Source: Chryseobacterium sp. KLBC 52 (GTDB lineage: Bacteria; Bacteroidota; Bacteroidia; Flavobacteriales; Weeksellaceae). Taken from it: DNA of 64,000 bases. Both the position numbers and the translations under genes were made by a program. The stretch is taken from NCBI RefSeq assembly GCF_003347605.1, contig NZ_QDFZ01000009.1, positions 62,001 to 126,000 on the forward strand. The letters run 5' to 3'. The notes beneath the pieces were generated by a model. It was not told the origin of the DNA, ran no database searches, and was given only the letters and a program-made list of their open reading frames with translations. Of this stretch, positions 20,101-27,352 are shown piece by piece. Numbering within the stretch: the first letter of the stretch is position 1; every line of letters begins with the position of its first letter.

Positions 20101-22266
20101 ACATAAAAGTGATTGATTCTGACTTAGTTTAATAAGTAAAAATTTTGCAACAGGTCCTTCTTCCAGATTAAATCTTTCTTCGGCAAATGCAGCATATAAG
20201 CTCTTTGCATTATGGTATTTATCAGCGTGCTGGGATAGGTCCTGAATGGTGAGCTCTACACTATATTCTGTAAGTATTTTTTGTCTTGGTTCTCCGTCAA
20301 CCATTTGAAAGCATGTTCTGAAACTCTCATGTCTATCCATCAATTGTGCAATGGCGCTTCGCAACACGGATTCTTCAATATTTCCTTTCAACTCAACTCC
20401 CATTGGCATATTATAGGCAATTGAATCTTTTTCAAATTGAGATAAAAGCCAGATTCTTCTCTGGGCATAAGAAAGCGGATAATGATCCTGAACTTGTATT
20501 TTTTTTATAGAGGCAGCTCTGACTCCATCTGCAGTAGTATTCTTTTCAATCAAATCTGCAACCTCTCCGGCAGCAGGATTTTCAAAAATATCAGAAATCT
20601 TTAACTGGCCTGAATATCTGGTATTCAATTGATTCAGAAGACGGGTGACCAAAATACTGTGCCCGCCAAGATCAAAGAAGTTATGCTTTAGTCCTATATC
20701 ATTTACTGAAACATTCAGTAAATCAGCAAACAGTTCCAAAACGGTTTGTTGAACTTCGGTTTTCGGAGCCACATATTCCACATTATAGACAAGGTCCTGA
20801 TGGTTTATTTTCGGCAGATGCTTCTTGTTTATTTTTCCATTCGCTAATAATTCAAATTTTTCTAAAAGAATCACATGCTGTGGGAGCATGAAACGCTGTA
20901 ATTTGGATTTTAAATAATCTCTTAATTCGTTGGTTTCGAAAACCTGGTCTGCTGTATAATATAAGGTTATAAATTCGCTGTCCTTATCAAATATGGCAAT
21001 AGCGTCAACAACTCCTTGAAAGTTCAGAGCATGTTGTTGAATTTCACCCAGCTCCACTCTGTTTCCCCTGACTTTCACCTGGTCATCTACTCTTCCTAAG
21101 AATACCATGTCTCCATTTTCATTCCATCTTCCGTAATCTCCCGTCTTATATAATTTCTTCCCAACTTCAAATGGATTATCAATAAAGCATTTTGAGGTCA
21201 ACTCTTCGTTATTGATATACCCATACGAAGTTCCTTTTCCACTAGTACAAATCTGGCCGGATTCCCATTCCCTAGCTAAGCATCCAAACTCATCAAGAAG
21301 ATAAACATTCGTATTGATAATAGGTTTACCAATCACATCAACCTCTTCTTCAAAGCGATCTTTAGACAATTTATAGGTGAATGTGTCATTTGAAGACTCT
21401 GTCTGTCCGTAACCATTCCAAATCTCTACAGAAGGGTTTCTTCTGTATATTTCTTTAATCAAATTCAAAGGAATTCTTTCTCCAGTAAGTATAAGTGTTT
21501 TGATGTTGTCAAAATTTCTTACCTCTCTGAAAAATACATATTCTTTTAACTGAGAGGGTACAAGTTCTATTGTATCAATACCATAAGTGTTTGCCAAATC
21601 AAAAAGACGATCAATATCCATTACTTCTTCCGATTTTGGAATTACCAATGTAGCGCCTAAAATTAATGGCACCCATAATTGCCATGTTCCTCCTACATAA
21701 TTCATTTTTGAAGTGTGTAGTAAGACATCTTCTTCTGTAAGACAAAGTTGTTCAATCTTGGATTGGCACTGGTTCATTAATCCATCATGGGAAAGTATCA
21801 CTCCTTTTGGTGCTCCGGTAGAACCGCTAGTATAGATAATATATGCTTCATTTTCAGGATTTACGGTTACTGGCTGACTTACTTCCAGATCGCTGTAATT
21901 ATTACGTAAAGCACTAAATTCTTCAAAAACAGTATTGTCTATCAAAAGTTTTGCAAGGCAATCCTGAAATATATGAGAAATATGATCAACAGGTGAATCT
22001 TCATCTACAGGAACAAATACAGCTCCAATACGAAGTAATCCAAATATGGTAATAATTAATTTTTCAGAACGTATCATCTTTACAATGACTTTGTCACCTG
22101 CCGATATTTTTTTTTCTGTTTGTAGATAGTTTGATAGTTGAATGGATTCTCTTATCAGATCATTGTAGGTTAATTCATTATCACCATATACTATTGCAGC
22201 ATGCCTTCCTCTTTTTAACTCATGCCTGTCTGATAATTCAATTAAGTTTTTCATGGTATTTTTCAT
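14191..22266 (-). CDS. Nonribosomal peptide synthetase 1: A-T-C-A-T-C-A(Gly?)-T
   Basis: 2691 aa, three modules. A1 about 10-490, T1 with Ser537 (LGGHS); C1 593-1030 (QHHIISDGW); A2 1055-1545, T2 with Ser1598 (IGGDS); C2 1650-2085 (MHHIISDAW, Gly to Ala at the last motif position); A3 2115-2590, T3 with Ser2647 (LGGSS). The protein starts with an A domain and ends on a T domain with no release domain, so it begins the assembly line and passes the chain on, presumably to NRPS2. Pocket residues by eye: A3 reads DILQLGMIWK, close to the Gly signature. A1 reads VGWEITGNDK and A2 CVQYVAHVVK; both lack the Asp that binds the alpha-amino group (Val191, Cys1250). A2 also has PNG for PKG in its A3 motif and SSE for PTE in its A5 motif. 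It is the first gene of the operon. Confidence 0.95.
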   Translation of the reverse strand: MKNTMKNLIELSDRHELKRGRHAAIVYGDNELTYNDLIRESIQLSNYLQTEKKISAGDKVIVKMIRSEKLIITIFGLLRIGAVFVPVDEDSPVDHISHIFQDCLAKLLIDNTVFEEFSALRNNYSDLEVSQPVTVNPENEAYIIYTSGSTGAPKGVILSHDGLMNQCQSKIEQLCLTEEDVLLHTSKMNYVGGTWQLWVPLILGATLVIPKSEEVMDIDRLFDLANTYGIDTIELVPSQLKEYVFFREVRNFDNIKTLILTGERIPLNLIKEIYRRNPSVEIWNGYGQTESSNDTFTYKLSKDRFEEEVDVIGKPIINTNVYLLDEFGCLAREWESGQICTSGKGTSYGYINNEELTSKCFIDNPFEVGKKLYKTGDYGRWNENGDMVFLGRVDDQVKVRGNRVELGEIQQHALNFQGVVDAIAIFDKDSEFITLYYTADQVFETNELRDYLKSKLQRFMLPQHVILLEKFELLANGKINKKHLPKINHQDLVYNVEYVAPKTEVQQTVLELFADLLNVSVNDIGLKHNFFDLGGHSILVTRLLNQLNTRYSGQLKISDIFENPAAGEVADLIEKNTTADGVRAASIKKIQVQDHYPLSYAQRRIWLLSQFEKDSIAYNMPMGVELKGNIEESVLRSAIAQLMDRHESFRTCFQMVDGEPRQKILTEYSVELTIQDLSQHADKYHNAKSLYAAFAEERFNLEEGPVAKFLLIKLSQNQSLLCINQHHIISDGWSEGVLINELFELYETISNGADYSLLKNEFNYIDYTYWHNQLIEDRFFDGDKEYWLNKLADKPTGIDFPLDYQRQPVQTFNGASVSFLLDKDQLAQLNTVCEDNNMTINMHFLSTLGILMYTYSGEKDIIIGSPIAGRNDQQLNNLIGFFVNTVVYRFGIDPHQKLDELYSSVKKEALDVYDHQDFPFDLLIEELNMDRDLANSPLFNVMLAYDNTRVLYQKKGGIEIQPLPLDFAEEVNISKFDLIFFIDDFKDEIKVTIEYNKDLFNRKTIERLACNYKNIISESLNGNDQRIKNLQILGEEEKETLLHQFNKARNTNDIEFINELFEKQVAKTPNNYAVTFENKKLTYLQLNEYINQYANFLIQEHDIKENSIVGICLDRSFEMIIAIWATVKAGAAYLAIDPSYPQDRIEHMVHDSKGSIILTTEDKRELLNFFDGSIISIDTINFDQYSTENISRTVKASSPLYIIYTSGSTGMPNGAVLSHGSLANLVQWHKEGAKIDGSLKCLQFTSINFCVSFQEIVTTLCYGGELFLIGEIERQDIQYMTNFLSENKIQNLYLPFTYLNFLFSHFNEFPDNFKSSLKNIVTAGEQLKISQGLKEFLRREPGVMLHNHYGSSEQHVVTSQCIDFQSIDESCVPSVGTPIKNTQIFILDETLRPCPIGAWGEICVDGSHGFSGYFNNEELTASKYGEIEVMGEKRILYRTGDIGKYRENGEIELKGRKDFQVKIRGFRVELGEIENKFLDISGVENCVVLAKSDQYDQKYLVAYVVIKNVTSEELYRIVSEKLPKYMIPHIVVIEELPLRPNGKVNQDLLPEPDLQSNASKYISPSTNTEKKLAAIWQEILGIERVGIKDNFFEIGGDSLKAVRIVSLISKQLNVKLDLIHMFKSATIVEIARIMDSLTHHSDSEIPAIIRQKSYPLNSTQRRIWIMSQLEDGNISNNIVNLFFFSGNLDVSCFTDALLKVIENNESLRTVFRKAESSDVRQEIMEGFALHEVLEIDNINNTENSELLIKKITAEVSNHLFDLENGPLFRINLIQTGDAHWQLILNMHHIISDAWSIANFVNEINTVYNHIQTGTPEDIQAKSIQYVDFIAWQKNEMKNEEYEEQKKYWKEKFAAEIPVLDLPTDFARPKVKSFKGDEYRKVIDAKVLKKLKEFLLNKEATLYMGLVAAVQSLLYKYTGQEEIIIGTPVAGRKHADLEDQIGLFLNMIALKLSVTPNSSFDEIVNAVKEEAIESFKNDKVPIEYVIENLGIKRDPSRSPLFGIMVVLQNTGYSELFADKNEQFILGTSLPIKATKYDLTFDFVETNEGLSLNIEYNSDLFLPGTIERLADNFEFLISSLMHNPDGEIRYADYVSPSEKSLIESFNPVEVTIEKISPITKFHNIALSHPDQTALEFEGKTFTYKKLSECSNQFANFLKTEYNINKNDGVCIRLERNEYMMFAMIAILSVGAHYIPVHPFETEERLAYVAEDCKFKVIIDEKVIGKFVSQQPSYAVSLEHENIDLSSLAYVMYTSGSTGVPKGVRISHDNLANFCEAMNPIFYEENGSFLAITNITFDISFLELIWPLTRGYRVLLKDIKTILNEDTADLISSGFENYFQSLGNVFIQSTPSLLELMLPKLEEYKSAGMLFRKILLGGELVTRSVIQKVQTIFENNIEMYNMYGPTETTIWSTFSHIHKEDEKITIGKPVLNTEIYITDEDGYIKPIGVAGEICIAGKGVSKGYLNRENLTNERFVQREYAADKKIYLTGDIGKWTDDGQILFIGRKDNQIKLNGQRIELGEIENAVTAMPGIDAAVAVLKENNEKGIYVFFVAQKEISIKDLRSFLSKKLPPYMIPSGFRQMETFPLNNSGKADRKALLNIDIEKSEAVLNHEEPINEQKLKILEIWSELLGRNILDQEGSFFELGGSSLHLIKLQSRLIENFNVRLSFADLFENNTVKELSDLIYRKTSVNV

Positions 22267-22627
22267 TATTGAGATTCATGGTTTGTTAGGGCACTAAACT
22301 ATACAAAAAAAATCAAATTGCATCTAAAATATTTAATTAATTCACATGGTGTTGTATTAATACGTGATTCAAAATCAATATAACATATTGTATTATAGTT
22401 GTTTAAAATACTTTCCTCAATATAATATAACCTTGATTCATGTTATTTCTCATTATTGGGGGTTAAGTAAAATTTCCAACACTTAGTTAATTTTCACAAC
22501 ACATTGCTTATCTATAAATTGAAATCAAAAACACCCATTTAAATACATAATAATCAATTATTTATAATTTAGAAGTGGATTTTTCATTTTTAAAAAAAGT
22601 ATTGAAAATTTAGTGTAATTCTTTTTC
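22267..22627. other. AT-rich upstream region of the NRPS operon
   Basis: About 360 bp without a gene, very AT-rich. It must hold the promoter of the minus-strand NRPS operon, but I could not find a clean TAnnTTTG box on that strand. No riboswitch or repeat is evident. Confidence 0.4.
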
Positions 22628-22830
22628 TCAATATTTCAAAACTGCTCTGTCATAAATTTGTGTTTTGATTGTTTTAAGTTTATTTACAAAGCCTTCCACT
22701 GGACCTTTACCACAAAACAGGTTAATTGCACTTTCTATGGATTGATATTCTGTAGCAAACTTTTAGCAAAATGATAGATTTCTTTAACTCCTGAATTTAG
22801 ATTTCTGGTAATCAACTTTTTTAAGAACTT
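22628..22830 (-). pseudogene. ISL3-family transposase remnant (C-terminal part, frameshifted)
   Basis: On the minus strand one frame reads NSGVKEIYHFAKSLLQ. After a frameshift near 22748 the next reads GPVEGFVNKLKTIKTQIYDR and runs to a stop at 22628. This is the conserved C-terminus of ISL3 transposases (NGxVEGxxNxLKxxKRxxYGRA). Only about 65 codons remain, with no start and an internal stop, so the element is dead. It points towards the IS5-type remnant on the other strand. Confidence 0.7.
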
Positions 22831-22835
22831 CCTTT

Positions 22836-23048
22836 GGAGGAAAGCGCCCTGTGAAACGTTTTAAAAAACAACGAAAATATTATTCAGGAAAAAAGAAGCA
22901 TCATACCCAAAAGCCAGATGGTGGTGGAAGAACAGAGTCGAAAAATCATTTGTATTCACGGTAGATAAGGGTTCAACATGATTTCAAGCTGTTTAAAGAA
23001 AGTAGGCTCCTTATACTACCTTCCACAGAAATACAGGCAGATAGTTAA
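22836..23048 (+). pseudogene. IS5-family (DDE) transposase remnant, frameshifted
   Basis: The + strand gives, in successive frames, KRPVKRFKKQRKYYSGKKK, then QMVVEEQSRKIICIHG, then QHDFKLFKESRLL. Together these match the middle part of IS5-type transposases around the second catalytic Asp (usual form YYSGKKKxHTxKxQxVV...HDFxLFKES). At least two frameshifts and stops break the frame. It lies about 175 bp from the tRNA that marks the island end. No inverted repeats could be recognised. Confidence 0.75.
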
Positions 23049-23177
23049 ATCTTCAAAGTATCGTAAAGGGGATTTTATTACTTTCCATATTCAAAAATAA
23101 GCAAAAGTTAAAACAGGAAAGCCAATGAAAGATAAATCGGAATTATTAAAATTATTGTACATATGCTGTACCTGAAT

Positions 23178-23213
23178 AAAAAAACCACTTAGTAAAAATT
23201 ACATAAGTGGTTT
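23178..23213 (-). terminator. Rho-independent terminator after the CAT tRNA
   Basis: The stem aaaccactta/taagtggttt is followed on the minus strand by a T-run. It lies 8 bp beyond the tRNA 3' end. The hairpin at 4501-4530 has the same position relative to its tRNA fragment and a related stem. Confidence 0.75.
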
Positions 23214-23241
23214 ATTTTCTGTGGTCCCACCTGGGCTCGAA
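23214..23241 (-). repeat. Right att-like repeat (3' end of the intact tRNA)
   Basis: 28 bp matching 4532-4559 with one mismatch; it includes the last 20 nt of the tRNA gene. With the left copy it frames the segment carrying the NRPS operon. Confidence 0.72.
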
Positions 23242-23295
23242 CCAGGGACCACCTGATTATGAGTCAGGTGCTCTAACCAACTGAGCTATAGGACC
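23222..23295 (-). tRNA. tRNA with CAT anticodon (Met, or Ile2 after lysidine modification)
   Basis: 74 nt on the minus strand. The acceptor stem GGTCCTA pairs with TGGGACC, with discriminator A. The D-arm contains AGCTCAGTTGGTTAGAGC. The anticodon arm is CCTGA-CTCATAA-TCAGG with anticodon CAT, and the T-arm has GGTTCGAGCC. CCA is not encoded; the A73 is followed by CAG. CAT can be elongator Met or Ile2; I cannot separate these by eye. The A7-T66 pair uses the island-side 3' end, whereas the displaced left copy carries C at position 66. Confidence 0.95.
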
Positions 23296-23357
23296 TCAAA
23301 ACTTGGTTAAATTTTGTGTTTGCAAAAATAGTAAAATTTCTTTCACTACAAAATTTT

Positions 23358-23756
23358 TTATTGCTTTTCTTGGCAAAGTTCTACCAGCACTCCGTTGGTA
23401 GACTTGGGATGAAGGAATACAACTAATTTGTTATCAGCACCTTCTTTCGGTTCTTCGGAGATAAACTGAAATCCTTCTTTTTTTAATCTTTTTACTTCCT
23501 CAAAGATATTGTCAACGCCAAATGCCAGATGATGGATGCCTTCTCCCTTTTTATCAATAAATTTAGAGATCGCACTTTCAGGATTACTGGCTTCTAAAAG
23601 CTCAATTTTACTTTCCCCTGTTGCATAGAAAGAAGTTACTACCCCTTCCCTTTCCACTGTTTCTTTCTTATAGGATTCTTTTCCTAATAATTTGGTAAAA
23701 AGTTCATCAGAAACCCCTAAAGACTTTACGGCAATACCAATATGTTCTAGTTTCAT
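23358..23756 (-). CDS. mce: Methylmalonyl-CoA epimerase
   Basis: 132 aa, single VOC/glyoxalase-fold protein. MKLEHIGIAVKSL at the N-terminus and EGIHHLAFGVDNI in the second half carry the metal-binding His residues, and VLVELCQ ends with the metal-binding Glu. Length and motifs fit the (2R)/(2S)-methylmalonyl-CoA epimerase used in propionate/succinate interconversion. It stands alone, divergent from rbfA and just outside the island. Confidence 0.85.
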   Translation of the reverse strand: MKLEHIGIAVKSLGVSDELFTKLLGKESYKKETVEREGVVTSFYATGESKIELLEASNPESAISKFIDKKGEGIHHLAFGVDNIFEEVKRLKKEGFQFISEEPKEGADNKLVVFLHPKSTNGVLVELCQEKQ

Positions 23757-23833
23757 AAATACTAATCAATATAATTAAATCGTAAATTTGATACTGTAGT
23801 TGAATTTCAAAGTATCAATTCAAACAAAAGTAC

Positions 23834-23841
23834 TAAATTTG
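23834..23841 (+). promoter_or_regulatory. Bacteroidetes-type -7 box (TAAATTTG) before rbfA
   Basis: TAAATTTG matches the TAnnTTTG -7 element of the Bacteroidetes sigma factor. It ends 9 nt before the ATG at 23850, which implies a very short leader. No clear -33 TTG at normal spacing was found. Confidence 0.4.
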
Positions 23842-23849
23842 CAGAAATT

Positions 23850-24209
23850 ATGGAAAGTAACAGACAAAGAAAAGTAGCACAGATCATTCAGGAAGACTTC
23901 GCAGAGCTTTTCCGCAAACAGGCTTCAGAAAGCAAACAGAGCATATTGGTATCTGTTTCAGATGTAAAAGTAACTGCTGACTTAGGAATTGCGAAAATTT
24001 ATTTAAGCATTTTCCCACAGGAATTCCGTACCGCTGTGATGAAGGAGATTGAAGAAAACAAACCTCAATACAGAAACTTCATTGGCCAGAAAATGGCAAA
24101 ACAGGTACGTATTATTCCACAACTTAACTTTTACCTGGATACCGCTCTTGATGATGTTGAAAGACTGGAAAGAGAATTAAGAGGCGAAGGCGACAATCCT
24201 GTTTTATAG
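23850..24209 (+). CDS. rbfA: 30S ribosome-binding factor RbfA
   Basis: 119 aa. The N-terminus SNRQRKVAQIIQEDFAELF, the middle VTADLGIAKIYLSIFP and the ending with RIIPQLNFYLDTALDDVERL follow the RbfA pattern (KH-like fold; R-x-x-P-x-L-x-F-x-x-D). It assists late maturation of the 16S rRNA 5' end. The permease gene follows 3 bp later, so the two are co-transcribed. Confidence 0.92.
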   Translation: MESNRQRKVAQIIQEDFAELFRKQASESKQSILVSVSDVKVTADLGIAKIYLSIFPQEFRTAVMKEIEENKPQYRNFIGQKMAKQVRIIPQLNFYLDTALDDVERLERELRGEGDNPVL

Positions 24210-24212
24210 ATC

Positions 24213-25418
24213 TTGAAGAATATTGCATTTTACATAGCATCCAGATACCTTTTGGCTAAAAAGGGAAGTACTGCCGTTACGTTCATTACGTGGCTGGCCG
24301 TAGGTGCCATGACGGTTGCTGTGGCTGCAATGTTCGTCATTATTTCTGTTTTTTCGGGGCTTGAAGACCTGAACAAAGATCTCATTTCCAATCTTCATGC
24401 AGATCTTACTATAAAAAGTACTTCGGGGAAAACCATCAAAAATCTGGATAAAGTTAGTAAAACTTTAAGCAGTACTAAAGAAATCAGCAGTTTCTCCCGT
24501 GTTATTGAAGAAAAAGTATATATCAGTTTCAACGGAAAAGGTGATATTGCTTACTTAAGAGGTGTAGATTCTGCCTACGTCAAAGTAAATCCTATTAATA
24601 AAGAAGTGTTCTACGGAACGTATCCAAGTTTCAGATACTCCAATGAGGTATTGATGGAAAACAGTCTGGATAACAGACTTTCGATTCCGGTAGATTCTTC
24701 CAATCACTACGCAACAGTTTTCATGCCCAAACCGGGAACAGGAATTATCAGTAAGGAAGAAGACATCTATAATAAAAGAGATATTCTGGTAACGGGTGTT
24801 TTCCCGGGTAAAGACCAGCTGGACAATTATATCATTTCTCCTATTGAACTTACAGAAGAATTACTTACCCTTCCTAAAAAATCGGCTTATCAGATTGTTA
24901 TTAAACTGAAAAATCCGGAAAATGCAGATGCCGTAAAACAAAATCTGCTTTCTTCACTTGGGAAAAATATTGAGATCAAAACCAAGGAAGAAGAAAATGC
25001 CGCTTTCTGGAAGATGATCAATACTGAAAAACTTTTTATTTACCTGATCTTTGCATTGGTGATCTTTATTACCACCTTTAATTTGGCGGGAGCCATTATT
25101 ATTCTTCAGCTTGATAAAAAAGAGCAGGCAAAATCATTGATATCACTGGGTTTCCCTTTAAGCCATTTAAGAATGACCTATTTCTACACCGGCCTCCTGA
25201 TTGTGATTTCCGGTGTGATTACCGGATTAATTCTTGGAACAGCACTTTGCTACTTCCAGCTTTACACAGAATTCTTCAGAGCCAATGAAGTTCTGCCATT
25301 CCCGGTAAAAATTGTAGGAAAGAATTATCTTATTGTAGCCCTTACAGCTTCCTTATTTGGAATCACTATTTCATGGTTCTTTTCAAAAATCAGTAAAGAA
25401 TATATTACTAAAAACTAA
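24213..25418 (+). CDS. LolC/LolE-like ABC transporter permease (lipoprotein release)
   Basis: 401 aa. Start is a TTG at 24213, 3 bp after rbfA; the N-terminus NIAFYIASRYLLAKKGSTAV is typical of LolC/E. TM1 is about residues 25-50, a large periplasmic MacB-like domain spans 50-270, and three C-terminal TM segments (about 275-300, 320-345, 370-390) form the FtsX-like domain. The protein probably extracts lipoproteins from the inner membrane, with an ATPase encoded elsewhere. Flavobacteria usually encode it next to rbfA. Confidence 0.88.
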   Translation: MKNIAFYIASRYLLAKKGSTAVTFITWLAVGAMTVAVAAMFVIISVFSGLEDLNKDLISNLHADLTIKSTSGKTIKNLDKVSKTLSSTKEISSFSRVIEEKVYISFNGKGDIAYLRGVDSAYVKVNPINKEVFYGTYPSFRYSNEVLMENSLDNRLSIPVDSSNHYATVFMPKPGTGIISKEEDIYNKRDILVTGVFPGKDQLDNYIISPIELTEELLTLPKKSAYQIVIKLKNPENADAVKQNLLSSLGKNIEIKTKEEENAAFWKMINTEKLFIYLIFALVIFITTFNLAGAIIILQLDKKEQAKSLISLGFPLSHLRMTYFYTGLLIVISGVITGLILGTALCYFQLYTEFFRANEVLPFPVKIVGKNYLIVALTASLFGITISWFFSKISKEYITKN

Positions 25419-25497
25419 TACATTTAGTTTATACGTTACATTAAGTTAATATACTTCGGTTTCATTTTTTCGTACCTTTACGCCCCAATTTAAAAAA

Positions 25498-27291
25498 ATG
25501 AAACGAATTTTATCTTTTTTTCTTTTAAGCGTAACATTTATAAGCGCTTTGGCACAGGCTCCGGCAGGATATTATACAAATGCTAACGGATTAACAGGTG
25601 CAGCTCTTAAAACAGCTCTTCAAATCATTATCAGTGATGGACACATAGACCACGGTTATGGTGGTTTATGGACAGGCTATGCTACCACTGATCGTGATTA
25701 TTTCTATGAAAATGACGGAACTATTCTGGATATTTATTCTGAAAATCCAAATGGACCGGATCAGTATAATTTTACCCTTGGAACCAGTCAGTGCGGATCT
25801 GCCGGATATTCTAATGAAGGAGACTGCTACAACAGAGAGCACGTGATTCCTCAAAGTTTATTCAACAGTGCTTCTCCTATGGTTGCTGATATTCATTTTA
25901 TCCGAGCTACCGATGGAAAAGTGAACGGAATGAGATCCAACTATCCTTTCGGAACGGTTGGCAACACTTCTTTCACCTCTAAAAACGGATCAAAACTTGG
26001 TACATCTGTATCAGCAGGATACGGAGGGACTGTATTTGAGCCTATCGACGCTTTCAAAGGAGATATTGCAAGAATGATTCTTTATTTTGTAACAAGATAT
26101 GAGGATAAACTTCATAATTTCACCACTGGTGATATGCTTGGCAACACAGCATTTCCTGGACTGCAGCCTTGGGCACTTAACCAATATTTAGCGTGGAATG
26201 CAATGGACCCTGTATCTCCGGAAGAAATTGCAAGAAACAATGCTTCTTATACTTACCAGGGAAACAGAAACCCTTTCATTGATCACCCTGAATATGTTAC
26301 CCAGATCTGGGGAGCTCCGGTTGTTGATAGCCAGGCCCCTACAGCAGCAACCAACCTTGTTGCCAGCAACCCAACTTCAAACTCTATTGCTTTAAGCTGG
26401 ACAGCGGCTACAGACAATGTGGGAGTAACCTCGTATCAGATTTATGCGAACGGTACCTTAAAAGCTACTGTTTCAGGTACAACTACATCTACTATTGTTT
26501 CCGGATTATCACCATTGACGCAGTACACATTCTACATCATTGCCAAAGATGCTTTCGCAAACTCTTCTCCACAAAGTACAACAGCTACAGAAACAACTCT
26601 TGATGTACCCGCAGGAGGAGGAAGCTGTGGAACTGAAAATTTTGAAACAATCAGCGGTCCTGTAAATACATATCTGACAGTAAACTGGACCAACAACGGA
26701 ATTTCATGGACTGCTACAGACTCAAGAGTTGACCAAACTATCAATAATAAAGCTATTACCATAAAAAATGGTACTTTAACAAGTTCAACTTTCTCAGGTG
26801 GTGTTCAAAGCTTAACTTTAACAACTCAATTGAAATTCTCCGGGAGTGCAGGCTACTTTAATGTTCTTGTAAACGATGTTAATGTAGGAACTATTCCTTA
26901 CAGTAATGTTGTTACCACCACTACCATCAGCAATATAAATGTAAGCGGAAATGCCGTGATTAAACTGACAAATTCCTCTACTTCCAACAGAGTTGCTCTG
27001 GATGATCTTAGCTGGACATGTTTCGGAACTACGTTAGCGACTGCTGAAAATCAAAAAGACAAATCAGCAGTTACCATCTACCCTAATCCGGTAAGAAATA
27101 ATGAATTATTTGTAAAAGGAGAAAACCTTAGCAAAATTTCAAAAGCTGAGATCTATGATCTTTCAGGGAAATTAATTGAAACAATTGCCAATCCTTTCAG
27201 ACATTCAAACAAAATCAATCTTAAAGGTATGATTAAAGGAACTTATGTCCTGAAAACAGATAATTTCTCTACTAAATTTATCGTAGATTAA
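25498..27291 (+). CDS. Secreted endonuclease I with fibronectin III and T9SS sorting domain
   Basis: 597 aa. Signal peptide about 1-19 (ending SALAQ). The endonuclease I domain spans about 20-275, with CYNREHVIPQSLF holding the active-site His and a Cys-rich nearby segment. A fibronectin type III domain lies at about 280-370 (LSWTAATDNVG, YTFYIIAKD), followed by a beta-sandwich region at about 380-520 and a C-terminal T9SS type A sorting domain (IYPNPVRNNELFVKG ... FIVD). It is probably exported across the outer membrane and degrades extracellular nucleic acid. It is monocistronic, with a terminator directly downstream. Confidence 0.9.
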   Translation: MKRILSFFLLSVTFISALAQAPAGYYTNANGLTGAALKTALQIIISDGHIDHGYGGLWTGYATTDRDYFYENDGTILDIYSENPNGPDQYNFTLGTSQCGSAGYSNEGDCYNREHVIPQSLFNSASPMVADIHFIRATDGKVNGMRSNYPFGTVGNTSFTSKNGSKLGTSVSAGYGGTVFEPIDAFKGDIARMILYFVTRYEDKLHNFTTGDMLGNTAFPGLQPWALNQYLAWNAMDPVSPEEIARNNASYTYQGNRNPFIDHPEYVTQIWGAPVVDSQAPTAATNLVASNPTSNSIALSWTAATDNVGVTSYQIYANGTLKATVSGTTTSTIVSGLSPLTQYTFYIIAKDAFANSSPQSTTATETTLDVPAGGGSCGTENFETISGPVNTYLTVNWTNNGISWTATDSRVDQTINNKAITIKNGTLTSSTFSGGVQSLTLTTQLKFSGSAGYFNVLVNDVNVGTIPYSNVVTTTTISNINVSGNAVIKLTNSSTSNRVALDDLSWTCFGTTLATAENQKDKSAVTIYPNPVRNNELFVKGENLSKISKAEIYDLSGKLIETIANPFRHSNKINLKGMIKGTYVLKTDNFSTKFIVD

Positions 27292-27315
27292 TTATTAAAA
27301 AATATTTCAAACTAA

Positions 27316-27342
27316 GGCCGGATTTATCCGGTCTTTTTTTTA
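27316..27342 (+). terminator. Rho-independent terminator after the endonuclease gene
   Basis: The stem ggccgga/tccggtc (one G-T pair) is followed by a run of eight or more T. It lies 25 bp after the stop at 27291 and just before aroE. Confidence 0.85.
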
Positions 27343-27352
27343 TTTTTGATAG

